Below are positions 21,843 to 32,634 of a stretch of DNA of 64,000 bases, one piece after another (positions within the stretch are counted from its first letter, which is position 1; each line of letters opens with the position of its first letter). Under the pieces are notes generated by a model. It ran no database searches. It was not told where the DNA came from and was given only the letters and a program-made list of their open reading frames with translations. The translations under genes and the position numbers were made by a program. Source of the stretch: Alisma plantago-aquatica (Eukaryota > Streptophyta > Magnoliopsida > Alismatales > Alismataceae); the NCBI GenBank assembly GCA_963693085.1, contig OY856411.1, positions 115,870,767 to 115,934,766 on the forward strand, written 5' to 3'.

Positions 21843-23566
21843 TTGGAGGTTTTGGGACCCAAACTAACTCGACATCTTTTTTCTTATAAGGATATGAAAA
21901 GGAATAGTGACCAAGGCACAAACAATAATGACAACATATAGAATCAACCTCACATCTCATTCTATGTTTTTGGTCTAGGTTGTTCTTGGGTATACATGTG
22001 TTTGTCCCTTTAGGTATATATATAGATTGATGTCCTTGTGTCTTCGTCCAACTAGGTTTATGATGAGATTTTTCATTAGACTTGTAACCTAGTCCTCTCT
22101 TTCCAACTTGATGATAAGAATCATTTAAGATTTGATCAAGAATGCCATTATTATTGAAACTACTAACTCTTTGTTGTAACTTAGAAATCTCATCCATTCT
22201 TTTCTTAATATCTAGTTTTGCTTGATCTAGATTAGATGAAAATGAATTTATTTTTTTGACAGTAGTGTCATAATCTAGATGGGTGCACAAAATGGGTTGT
22301 TTTTTAAGATCATTTATTTGAGTTTGCAAGTTCATCTTTTCTAGAGAAATAAGATTGCAATCCAATTCTATTGATTTTAGATTAATGTTATGATCTTCAA
22401 TGACCTTTTTAAGGTTTTGATTTTCAGATGTAAGGGTATGAATTTTAGATTGTAACACATCATTTTCTTTATTTGACTTCTTTAATTTCTTCATACATTC
22501 AATGTATTTTCCATGCGTTTCTTCTAGACTAGCAATTAGATCTTCTTTGGATAAATCTAAAAGGCTTACCTCTTCTTCTTCTTCATTTATTGTAGCAATG
22601 AGGCATTCTACTTCTTCTTTTCCATCATCACTATCATCACTTGAATCATCCCATGCAGCTCTTTCTTTCTTTCTTTTTTTGAGATGATTTCTTCCCTTTC
22701 TTGAGTTTTCGACAATCACCTTTCATGTGTCCATTCTTGCCACATTCAAAGCACCTGGAAGAAGAAATACTAGAAGTTTTATCAGTTTTAAAACTTTTAT
22801 ATTGCTTACCATTTACAATGAGAGTTTCTTATTCACTATCATCTTCACTTGTGTCATAATTATCCTTGGTTGATGCTTTGAATGCGATGTCCTTCTTTTT
22901 CCCTTGTTGACGTTCACGTTCTCTTCTTTCTTCCTCTTCTAAAGTTGCCTCATGAGCTTCTAGATTGCCAATGAGTTGCTCCATTTTTAGTTTAGTGAGA
23001 TCATTAGCTTCTTCAATGGATGTCACCTTGGGCTTGTATTTGGGAGGAAGTGATCGAAGTACCTTTGATACATGATCTTCTTCAAGAACAATTTTTCCTA
23101 TGGCATTCAAACCATTAACAATAGAGGAGAATTTTGCAAACATTTCACTAATGGATTCATTCGGATCCATATGAAAGTGTTCAAACTTTTGTTTAAGCAT
23201 ACTAATCTTAGAATTATTAACTTGAATCGTACCTTCATAAGTTATGGATAGTCTATACCAAATGTCATAGGTTGTGTCACAGTTTGATATTCTATTAAAT
23301 TCTCCTACTGAAATTGAGCAATATAAAATGCTTACCGATTTGGCATTCATTTGAGCCATCTTTACCGTATTTGCATCCCACTCAGCATATTGTGTTTGAG
23401 GAAGTTCCTATGGGGTTGACACCATCCTCCATAAGTCCCAACTAATGCCTTGGAAGTAGAACTGCATCCTTCTCTTCCAATATGTGTAGTTTGTTCCATC
23501 AAACACTGGAGGCCTAGCAACAAGTGTCCCTTCAAGGTTAAGGTTGTTGAGCATCCCGTCACCCAT
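21843..23566 (-). pseudogene. Copia B gag
   Basis: Begins at ATG 23566 (MGDGMLNNLNLEG), 34 bases past the PBS. It contains YWKRRMQFYFQGISWDLWRM, a UBN2-type capsid segment (DTTYDIWYRLSITYEGTIQV ... SLPPKYKPKVTSIEEANDL), a Lys/Glu-rich helix and a CCHC knuckle CFECGKNGHMKGDC near 22760-22716. A long coiled coil follows (about 22600-22200), then a second knuckle-like CHYCLCLGHYSFSYPY (final Cys lost to Tyr) and LVWVPKPPN. Stops: TAG after MVSTP and TAA after SEDDSE. The frame ends at the deletion into the LTR. No pol follows. Better preserved than Copia A gag. Confidence 0.88.
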
Positions 23567-23599
23567 TCTTCAAGACCTTGTTAGGGTTCCTTGAAGCCT

Positions 23600-23611
23600 G
23601 CTCTGATACCA
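23600..23611 (-). promoter_or_regulatory. Primer-binding site of Copia B (initiator Met tRNA)
   Basis: On the minus strand TGGTATCAGAGC lies two bases past the 5' LTR end (ggtttatca). Confidence 0.88.
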
Positions 23612-23613
23612 AT

Positions 23614-25070
23614 TGATAAACCACTAGAGGGGGGTGAATAGGGTTTTAAAATTATTTAACAATTATTTAACTCAAACAACCAACCACAAAAATATTGGAC
23701 AAGGAGACAAGGGTTTAGAGTGGTTCCAACTTGAGCAAATACTAAGGAAGTCAGTCCACTACCCGGTTGCTTACCCAACTGGGATTTTGAAAGAATTAAA
23801 TTTTATTACCTCGCAAGGACTTTACATAAAATTACAATTCTTTCACCAAACCCTTCAAGCAGCCTTCACCTAGAAGTAATTAAACCAACCTTTAAGCAGC
23901 CTTCACCTAGAAGTAATTGTACCAACCTTCAAGCAGCCTTCCTCCTGAAGTAGCTTCCCGTTGCAATATTTTTCTTGAAGTAGCTTCCTGTTGCAATAGC
24001 CTTCTTGAAGTAGCTTGAAGTCCCCTTCTCCACCTGAGAAGTCAAACCCTCTCCAATCTGCAGCCTCCAACCCTAGGAGTAGCAAGGAGAGTACAAAGGA
24101 TAAAAAGGAACAAGAGGGAAAAATAGAAATTACAACTTATCCTTTGAAGTACAAGGCTTAATTTTTCTATATCAAGCGTATTGATCTCCTAACCAATGAT
24201 TGTAGAAGTGTAAGTGTTGTGGAAAGGAGATGCTAGCCTATAGGACATGAAATTGGAGCAATGGGAATGGATAGCCAAGGTTGGAATTGCTCTATTGCTC
24301 AAAATAGATTGTGAATGAGTATTCAAGCTTAAGTGTAGCACAAGTGTAGCTTAGGTGTGTTTTGGTGTCCTAAGGCATGTCCTATTTATAGGAATGACCT
24401 ACAAGTGCTTAAGGACGTTCTAGACACTTTCTAGGGGGTTCGAAGTGCTTAACTAGCTGTTAGGTACAAGTTTGTTGCTTTAACAATTGGCTAATTAATT
24501 GATTCTGCAGTTGATGTCAGAGTCCATCTTGGTCGACAAATTATCGACCAAGACACCTACTCGGTCGAGGATTTGTCGACCGACAGGCTCTCTGGATCAA
24601 GTGTTAGCAACGTTCATTTCCAAATGCCAACTACTTTGTCAGCTGTGTCTAACGGCTACCCGGGTCATTCTCGATCGAGAAGTTGGTCGACCGAGAGTGT
24701 CTCAGTCGAGGAGTTTGTCGACCGAGATTGACCTTGTTTCGATGTTTTAAATAAATTGCTTAAGTGCATGTATGAGTGTGCAAATGTGACATTATTGAAG
24801 GAGATGACCTATCTAAGTGTGGTGTTTATCTAGGGAAGATCTAACGCTTGATTTACATGAAGTCTAAGTACTTGTACATTATATATTTGTACAAGTTTAC
24901 AATTGATTACATTTCATGACATTTACAATCATTCAAGCATATAGATTCCTTAGAGCTTTGTCATCCACCTCATTCCTGCAACACTAAAGTAGCATGTTAG
25001 ATCAAAAAGAATGAAATGTTTGTCATCATTGAAACAAAGGGATTTATCATAATGTCCAATTTAGCCAACA
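23614..25070 (-). mobile_element. 5' LTR of Copia B (1457 bp)
   Basis: Plus-strand ends TGATAAACC and AGCCAACA, followed by the TSD GGAAT. TATA box on the minus strand at 24381-24391; dyad array at 24533-24725. It is the complete LTR of the element and serves as reference for the truncated partner. Confidence 0.9.
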
Positions 25071-25784
25071 GGAATGAACTCCAAGGGGTTTTATTTATAG
25101 TTGGGGGTGTTCCTTTGAGTGTGGTATCACTTAAGAATGAAAAATAGGCGTTTTATAACTAGCAATAGATCTATTGTCGTTTTTAACAACTCTCCAACGA
25201 TTGGAATAACTTTTTTGGCATTTTTCATATAATACATTCGATCGAGTTTTAATAAAGATAACTCGACTGATCCACTAACCAACAAAGTTGATTTTCAAAC
25301 TATCAGTTGAATTTGTTCTGGGAAACTCTATTGATGAGTCAAAATCAATTTTTGTCACTTAGTCAGTTGTTTGAGTTCTATGAGTGTACAACTCGACCAA
25401 TTGATCTATTTTCAAAAATTCATCATTGATCAATCGAGATTCAAACTCGATTGACAAAGTTTTTGTGAGAAATTTTTCAAAATGATTTTAGAGTGACTAA
25501 ATGTTGGAATTAAGTGTCCCTGATTTTTTTCTCATCTTAATTACCAGTCATATCATCAATATAAGTGATTTCAAAATTAATCTAAGGTGGTTCAGAGTGC
25601 TTTTCCAAATTGCACACTTGCATTGCTTTTGACTTGAACTTAGACAAGCTAGGGCTTGTGTAATTCGATCCTTTTCATGTACCTAAGGTATAAAAACAAC
25701 TCTAAACAAACATATTAGATACACATGAATGGAATGGTTAATTAATTATTAAAATATGGATCATGTATAACTCTAAAGTCAACA

Positions 25785-25994
25785 CTATGATTATGTGTAG
25801 AAAATACTAACCATACAGGCTTAGGTAAGCATGAATTGAGTGGGAGAAATTCACATTGATTCGTTCATGAATTACCTTGCAATTCATGAGGTAAAGGTAT
25901 AAACTTTCACATCCTTTTCAAAGGTAAATGTTTAATTTTCATATCCTTTTTAATATGTCAAGGAATGGTTTCTCATTGTTAAAAAGGGGGAGAA
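25785..25994 (+). mobile_element. Internal 3' end of Copia C with PPT
   Basis: The 210 bp are the reverse-oriented equivalent of the Copia A sequence at 9866-10070: ccttgcaattcat, catcctttt, and the PPT aaaaagggggagaa at 25981-25994 touching the LTR start TGTTGACC. It abuts the Copia A 5' LTR at 25784/25785, so Copia A probably inserted into Copia C. Confidence 0.8.
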
Positions 25995-26045
25995 TGTTGA
26001 CCTAAGTGTTACACATTGTCCATATTTTGATAATGACTTAACCAT

Positions 26046-27320
26046 ACCGAGGCTCGGGATGCCACGGTTTATAACTTCTGCAGCGTTGAGCTACCCGCCG
26101 GTATAATAAACTTTATGGGTGAAGTAGCCGATGAAGCAAGATGTATACCCTTACAACTGCTTAAGCTAATTTGGGCTGCACATCCATCTCTCCGCCGCAA
26201 CTGGAGCCAACCTTGGTTCAAAATAAAAAACCCGCAAGTCCAAGCTGACGAGGAATCTGGGGATTGCGCTTTCGGCACCGTACGTCACATCCAAGCGCTG
26301 AATCAAGAAATCCCATTTTCTACTATGGTTGCTGAAGATTTTCATTCTTTACGAGGACGTTATGCCATGGAACTCATTTGTGATATACGGTTCTTCAAGG
26401 ACCCGACGATGGCACCAGATGATGTCCCTCGCTACCTCTTCTCCTCTATCCAGTGACAGCAATGGCGACCCTTCCGACAAACTCTGAAGGAGTCAGAGAA
26501 ATCAAAGGAACCGGCCTCGAAAACCGAGCAAAGCAAAGACGACATTGATCCTTTATCTGCCATCAAACCATCTTTTCTAGAATTTGATCTTAGTGCTTGC
26601 AAAGGCCTCTCCGACAATGAACTACGTCTCATCATGTCAAGGCTTTCTGTCGAGAAAGATGAAATCATGTTCATGTCTGGTGACATTCTCATAATGGCAG
26701 ACACTCTTCGAGAAACTTTACAATTTAAAGGATCACTCTCTGTAAGCCTAATGGCCGCTTACCAATTTCTCCTAGGCCAAGATAACCCCACAACATATAT
26801 GGCATCTCCTTATTTGAAGGATGACCTTTTAAAGCTAAAGCACTTTGGCGTAGATAAAACACTAATCTCCTATCTACAACACACAACGCTGAAGTTCATC
26901 ATGCTACCTTCCTCTATCATGAACACTGGCTGCTCCTGGCAACAAACCTACCAGAAGGAACAATTACAGTTTATAATAGTTCCAACAGCCAATACAATCC
27001 AAAATAGAAGAATTATGTCGTGACACCAAAAACACCCACGGAGGTAGTAGAGAATGTGCTAGAAAATTAATCGATTTTCTAAGTCAGCACACAAAAGCTT
27101 ATGATAAAGAACATTTTCACTGCCCTTCCTTCTACAACAAGTGTCCCCAACAAATTTGACAATCAAATGACTGCGGCTTCCATGTCCTCTATTGGATCTA
27201 CACCATCATCGTTCTTCAGAAACCATATGAGTATATGAATGACATAGACTATCACGTCCTGCGAGGACAATTTGCAGCTAAACTCCTTCAAGCACCAGGG
27301 GCAAGCACAGGATTCACTTA
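26046..27320 (+). pseudogene. Second copy of the paired Ulp1-like domains
   Basis: Starts inside domain one (ATVYNFCSVEL) and gives ESGDCAFGTVRHIQAL and FHSLRGRYAMELICD, then the extension MSRLSVEKDEIMFMSGDIL. Domain two after a frame change reads HEHWLLLATNLPEGTITVYN and KCPQQI-stop-QSNDCGFHVLYWIYT, with the nucleophile Cys codon at 27172, ending RGQFAAKLLQAPG. His-Trp and Gln/Asp-Cys-Gly are intact here where copy 1 has lost the Trp. The middle triad position reads Asn (VYN). Nucleotide divergence from copy 1 is high, but domain order, extension and spacing are kept. Confidence 0.78.
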
Positions 27321-28487
27321 GCCTGCGACCCTTGTCCTCATACTACTCCACCTATCACTTTGACACTCTGAGGATAGAGTGCATGATAAGTTGGGGGGGG
27401 GGGTACATTAGACAAGGGAGAGGTATCATCCCTATATCCTTCATTCTCCATCTTCTTCTTTTTTTGTATAAGTTTTCTCAGTTTCCATTACAACTTTAGC
27501 TTCTTAAGAATGGTTCATCTTTAGAATAAAAGTCACCCTCAGCTAACTTTCAAATCAGGTTAGTCCTCAAAAGTAAAATAGCACTTAGACATACAATGGA
27601 GACTTAATAATATCTCTCCACCTTGGGTTTTCATGCTTTTGTTTCACTTCTATATCTGACTCTCCACAAGTTCAATATCAAGGCAGAAATAAGCCGAGCT
27701 CTCTAGGACGAGAGGGGTATCAGGCAACTTCTGAATTAAGAAGTCTCGCAAGCGGACCACATAATAAGTGCGTGTTGAAAAACACTAAGAACAACTTTTC
27801 TCTCTTCAAATAAAAGAGGCTCGGCCGCCCAAAATAAATTCCAAAAGTAATCCCCAAATCCCAAGCCTGTGAGTTTTTCGAATAAAAGCCTGAGTGTTGA
27901 ATAAAAACATGAGAGTTGTGCCATGCATAAGGACTTATAAGAAGAGCCAATAAAGGTCTCACTCGGACGGTACATTCAGCTACACTCATAAAGGCAGATG
28001 TGTCATATCCGGTAGTGGGACCCTAAGGTTTCTAAATATAAGAGAAGGTTGATAAAGAGCTTACCTGGTCGGTACATTCAGCTGCCCTCATGAAGGCAGA
28101 TGTGTTGTTCCCAGTAGTGGGTCTCTAAAAAGCATAGACAAGCCCTCTCCCACAAAAAGGGAGAGTTACACTTTAAGCCTTTAGCCAACCCTCATACCCA
28201 CTCTAGTTATCGGTAGGTTCCTCAGAGAGATATAAAGCTGATTAGAGTCAACAACATGCACAGAATAAAAAAGTGGTCCCAATGCGAGCTATGAGATACA
28301 GAAGGAACTTTAGACCCATGCATCTCTCAAAAACCTGAAAGAGTCAAGGCAAGAAATAAGATCCGATATGATTTGAGGAGAACTCAGGTTGAGAATTGAA
28401 ACAAGAGTATGGAAACCCTAACTAAAAAAAAGTTGCCTCGCCATTGCATGCCTTAGCTCTTTCTAACTTGAGGACAAGCTAGACTCT
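27321..28487 (+). other. 3' UTR of the second U copy
   Basis: Non-coding, collinear with 5040-6333: G-run followed by tacattagacaagg at 27391-27415, the duplicated cggtacattcagct ... ggtagtggg blocks near 27958-28127, and conserved gaggacaagctaga just before the PPT. Confidence 0.7.
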
Positions 28488-28499
28488 AAGTTAGGGGGG
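28488..28499 (+). promoter_or_regulatory. Polypurine tract of the second U copy
   Basis: aagttagggggg touching the LTR start TGATAACC at 28500, the same junction as at 6334-6346. Confidence 0.8.
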
Positions 28500-30563
28500 T
28501 GATAACCTCTCACTTTGTGATGCTATTTTATTATTTTTTCCTTGTTTTCCATACTCTTTCTTAAATAAATTACAAATAATTATTAAATCTTTACCTTATT
28601 TCTGACACATCAATAGATTAACTTTTCTCTTCTTTATCCTTGCAGAAAAACACAAAAAAATTACAAAAACCCCGAATGGTCCCAAGACCGTTTAAGGCCA
28701 AACGGTCCCAAGACCGCATGAACGCTAAACGGTCCCAAGACTGCATTAACTCTAAACGGTCCTGAGACCGCATAAGCTCAAATGGGTCCAGCGCCCAAAC
28801 GAGTTTGGCGTCCAAACGAGTTCGGCACCCAAACGGGTCCAGCGCCCAAACAAGTTCGGCGCCCAAACGAGTTCAGCGCCCAAACGGGGCACCGCCCAAA
28901 CGGGTCCAGCACCCAAACAAGTTTGTCACCCAAACGCGTTCGGGGCCCAAATGGGTCCAGTGCCCAAACGAGTTTGGCGCCCAAATGAGTTCAACGCCCA
29001 AACGGGTCCAGCACCCAAATGAGTTCGGCGCCCAAACGAGTTCGGCGCCCAAATGGGTCCAGCGCCCAAACAAGTTTGGCACCCAAATGAGTTTGGTGCC
29101 CAAACGAGTTCAGCGCCCAAACGTGTTCAGCAACCAAACGGGTCCAGCGCTCAAATGAGTTTGGCGCCCAAACGAGTTCAGTGCCCAAACTTGTTCAGCA
29201 ACCAAACGGGTCCAGCGCCCAAATGAGTTCAGTGCCCAAACGTGTTCAGCAACCAAACGGGTCCAGTGCTCAAACGAGTTCAGTGCCTATACGGGTTCAA
29301 CACCCAAATGGGTTTAGGAACCAAACGTGTTCAGCGCCCAAACGGGTTCATGATCGTTTGGGCTCCACTTAAGCCTATAAATAATACCCAAAGGGGTCCT
29401 CAAAGGGGGGAGAACTCTCAGATGCCCAAAGGCTGCCTCTCCAGTTCCAGAGCACTCCCATCTATCATCCATCGCCCCAAGGCTGCCAGTTTGAGATTCA
29501 TGTTCCATCTTCAAGCTACCTTCTCTCTCAACAACAAAGAAGGTGGGAAGAGAAGACCATCATCAAAGAATCCATGAAGTACGAAGATCATTGCTCTCTT
29601 CACCAAGGGTTCATCCTTCCCTCCTCCGTGGAGATGACGTTCTTTCTCTCTCTTCTTGCCTCCTTGTTTGTCCTTGATATGAGCGAGTAGTCTCATACAC
29701 TAGGGTGCGGGGAGTAGCCCCGCTACCCATGTTTTCATTTCATGCAATGTAATTCAACTGTTTGCAATAGAGATACTCTCCTTTTCAGTTCAACATCAAT
29801 CGTTAAATGAATGCTTGTTGCTTGATCATCAACTTGTATTACCTATTGTATTTTGGTATGAATTGTCTACATTTGTACTTGTAGATCTGAATATCGATTT
29901 AAAGTTTGTTTTGGATGTATGTAGTCACCATACGTCTGTTTCGGTATCTAGGAGTGTTTTCATGAGTGGAGTAAACTCACTCCCATCGTTGCACTTTCAT
30001 ACTATGAAATGGAATCAGTTGACGTATGAAAGTGCAACTTTGGCAAGGTCGAGGAACACACTTCATGAAGAAGTAATGCAAAGCATGTGACCATCCATTA
30101 TGGGATGGTTGGCACTGCAATACTCCACACTTCTCGGAGTTAGTTATCTGAAGGGAAACTAAGTCTACAAGATACTAACTGATTAGAATCTCCTTACAGG
30201 TTGTTTTATTATGTTGCATGTTTTGATCCATGTGTAGTGATGTGAAACCCGATAACATCCTGGTGGTTTTTAATCATTTTTTACAACCCTAATTTCTACT
30301 TTCTTGCTTTTACTCTCTGCGCACTTAGTTTAAACAACCAAATCAAACTTTAGATCTAAATATCAACCGTTAAGTAATTAGGTATGACTAAAACGTTTTC
30401 CATCTTGATTAATTCTAATCAAGACCGTTGCCCTGAGGATTTGACCCTTAAACTATACCACGATAAGACTTCTGCGTGTCCTAGCACACGTGGGTGGAGA
30501 TCTTACCATAGTACAAGCAAGGCTAAACCTAGAGATTCATCATCTCTAGGATTTTTAGTGGCG
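28500..30563 (+). mobile_element. U LTR, left arm of the palindrome
   Basis: Complete LTR from TGATAACCTCTCAC to ggatttttagtggcg. Contains the 17-bp minisatellite (28675-29365), TATA box (29374-29385), the 51-nt hairpin (29988-30038) and the terminal hairpin (30471-30494). The last 43 bases (30521-30563) form the unpaired centre of the palindrome. Confidence 0.88.
28675..29365. repeat. 17-bp minisatellite in the left U LTR
   Basis: About 35 units of 'cgcccaaacgagttcgg' type, preceded by units with 'aaacggtcccaagaccg'. Since 17 is not a multiple of 3 and the unit has no stop, all frames on both strands stay open; the many overlapping frames here are not genes. Confidence 0.92.
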
Positions 30564-32634
30564 TTGCTTATACTATGGTAAGATCTCCACCCACGTGTGC
30601 TAGGACATGCGGAAGTCTAATCGTAGTATAGTTTAAGGGTCGAATCCTCGGGACAACGGTATTGATTAGAATTAATCAAGATGGAGAACGTTTTAGTCAT
30701 ACCTAATTACTTAACGGTTGATATTTAGATCGAAAGTTTGATTTGGTTGTTTAAACTAAGTGCACGGAAAGTAAAAGTAAGAAAGTAGAAATTAGGGTTG
30801 TAAACAATGATTAACAACCATTAGGATGTTATCGGGTTTCACGCCACTACACATGGATCAAAACATGCAACATAATAAAACAACCTACAAGGAGATTCTA
30901 ATCAGTTAGTATCTTGTAGACTTAGTTTCCTTTTGGATAACTAACTGCGACAAGTGTGGAGTATTGCAGCGCCAGCCATCCCATAATGAATGGTCACATG
31001 CTTTGCATTACTTCTTCATGAAGTGTGTTCCTCGACCTTGCCAAGGTTGCACTTTCATACGTCAACTAATTCCATTTCATAGTATGAAAGTGCAACGATG
31101 GGAGTGAGTTTACTCCACTCATGAAAGCACTCCTAAATACCGAAGCAGACGTATGGTGACTACATACATCCAAAACCAACTTTCAATCGATATTCATATC
31201 TAAGGGAACAAACGTAGACAATTCATACTGAAAGACAATAGGTAATACAAGTTGATGATCAAGCAACAAGCATTCATTTAACGATTGATGTTGAACTGAA
31301 AAGGAGAGTATCTCTATTGCAAACAGTTGAATTACATTGCATGAAATGAAAACATGGGTAGCAGGGCTACTCCCCGCACCCCAGTGAATGAGACTACTCG
31401 CTCATATCAAGGACAAAGAAGGAGGCGAGAAGAGAGAGAAAGAACGTCATCTCCATGGAGGAGGGAAGGATGAACCCTTGGTGAAGAGAGCAACGATCTT
31501 CGCACTTCATGGATGCTTTGCTGATGGATCTTCTCTTCCCACCTTCTTTGTTGTTGAGAGAGAAGGTAGCTTGAAAATGGAACGTGGATCTCAAACGGGC
31601 ATCCTTGGCGCGATTGATGATAGATGGGAGTGATCTGGAACTGGAGAGGAAGGCTTTGGGTATCTGAGAGTTCTCCCCCCTTTGAGGACCCCTTTGGGTC
31701 TTACTTATAGGCTTAAGTGGAGCCCAAACGGTCTTGAACCCGTTTTGGCGCTGAAGACGTTTGGTCGTTGAACCCGTTTGGTTACTGAACCCGTTTGGGC
31801 GCTAAACCCGTTTAGGCCCTGAACTCGTTTGAGTGTTGGACCCGTTTGAGCGCTGGATCCATTTGGTTGCTGAACACGTTTGGGCACTGAACTCGTTTGG
31901 GTGCCAAACTCATTTGGGCGTTGGACCTGTTTGGTTGCTGAACATGTTTGGGTGCTGAACTCGTTTGGGTGTTGGACCCGTTTGGTTGCTGAACACATTT
32001 GGGCGCTGAACTCGTTTGGGCGCCAAACTCGTTTGGGCGCTGGACCCGTTTTGGCGCCGAACTCGTTTGGGCGTTGGACCCGTTTGGGCGCTGGACCTAT
32101 TTAGGCACTGAACACGTTTGGGCGATGAACTCGTTTGGGCACCAAACCCTTTTGGGTGCTGGACCCATTTGGGCACCAAAGTCGTTTGGGCGCCGAACTC
32201 GTTTGGGTGTTGGACCCGTTTGGGCGATGGACCCGTTTGGGCGCTGAACTCGTTTGGGCGCCGAACTCGTTTGGGCGCTGGACCCGTTTGGGCGCTGGAC
32301 CCGTTTGGGTTCCGAACTCGTTTGGACGCCAAACTCGTTTTGGCGCTGGACCCGTTTGAGCTTATGCGGTCTCGGGACCGTTTAGAGTTCATGCGGTCTT
32401 GGGACCGTTTAGCGTTCATGCGGTCTTGGGACCGTTTGGCCTTAAACGGTCTTGGCACCGTTTGGGGTTTTTGTATTTTTGTGTTTTTCTGCAAGGATAA
32501 GGAAGAGAAAAGTTAATCTATTCATGTGTCAGCAATAAGGTAAAGATTTAATGTTTCTTTCTAATTTATTTAAGAAAGAGTATGGAAAACAAGCAAAAAC
32601 TAATAAAATAGCATCACAAAGTGAGAGGTTATCA
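30564..32634 (-). mobile_element. Inverted U LTR, right arm of the palindrome
   Basis: Reverse complement of 28500-30520 with roughly 5-10 percent substitutions by eye and a different number of minisatellite units (31722-32470). It begins 43 bases short of the LTR 3' end and stops exactly at the LTR 5' terminus. TATA box inverted at 31700-31711; hairpin at 31046-31096. Confidence 0.88.
31722..32470. repeat. 17-bp minisatellite in the right U LTR
   Basis: Units 'gggcgctggacccgttt' and 'gggcgccgaactcgttt' plus a proximal part with 'gcggtctcgggaccgttt' dyads (about 32365-32460). Unit order differs from the left arm, so the arrays evolved separately after duplication. Confidence 0.92.

Larger units (their letters stand above)
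20386..25070 (-). mobile_element. Copia B: gag-only Sirevirus-like element inside Copia A LTR
   Basis: Minus orientation: 5' LTR 25070-23614, PBS 23611-23600, gag 23566 to about 21843, then directly the 3' LTR. Protease, integrase, RT, RNase H and PPT are all missing. The 3' LTR lacks the first 28 bases present in the 5' LTR (25043-25070), so one deletion ran from gag into the 3' LTR; the junction shares ttatcataatgt. TSD GGAAT at both ends. It inserted after Copia A and lost pol afterwards or during reverse transcription. Confidence 0.9.
8898..25784 (-). mobile_element. Copia A: Sirevirus-like element, minus strand, with nested insertions
   Basis: Order on the minus strand: 5' LTR (25784-19631), initiator-Met PBS, gag, PR, IN, RT, RNase H, an env-position ORF, several PPT copies and a truncated 3' LTR (9865-8898). 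LTR ends are TGTTGAC ... ATCCAACA. A long gag with UBN2-type and CCHC segments plus coiled coil, the SCCAHVLWMKQ RNase H motif and multiple PPTs are Sirevirus traits. Insertions: Copia B in the 5' LTR, insert H in IN, and a G-like fragment at the 3' LTR. Many stops and frameshifts show it is dead. Confidence 0.85.
19631..25784 (-). mobile_element. 5' LTR of Copia A, split by Copia B
   Basis: Plus-strand ends are TGTTGGATC (19631) and AAAGTCAACA (25784). Removing Copia B and one copy of its TSD leaves about 1.46 kb. The distal part 25076-25784 is collinear with 9145-9865, including a TATA box (25090-25100, ttatttatag on the plus strand). Short dyad-like words around tcgac/tcgag occur upstream of the TATA box in element orientation. 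Confidence 0.85.
26046..32634 (+). mobile_element. U-derived block: Ulp1 ORF end, 3' UTR, LTR and inverted LTR
   Basis: Left end inside the first Ulp1 domain of element U; right end exactly at the U3 terminus (ggttatca) of an inverted U LTR. Between them: Ulp1 ORF remains, 3' UTR, PPT, LTR 28500-30563 and inverted LTR 30564-32634. It sits in the Copia C LTR with a short duplication (CCAT, 26042-26045 and 32635-32638). No 5' LTR is present, so this is not an ordinary insertion. Confidence 0.85.

Noticed and set aside
28618..29577. Many overlapping 60-130 codon frames on both strands, rich in Gly/Pro/Arg/Trp repeats
   Set aside because: They follow a 17-bp minisatellite without stop codons; all frames stay open by composition. 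No gene evidence.
31705..32516. Frames of 132 and 194 codons on opposite strands
   Set aside because: Same minisatellite in the inverted LTR; repeat artefact.
28500..32634. Palindrome as an assembly or hairpin-read artefact
   Set aside because: The arms differ by many substitutions, small indels and repeat number, and the right arm stops at an LTR terminus; an artefact would give near-identical arms.
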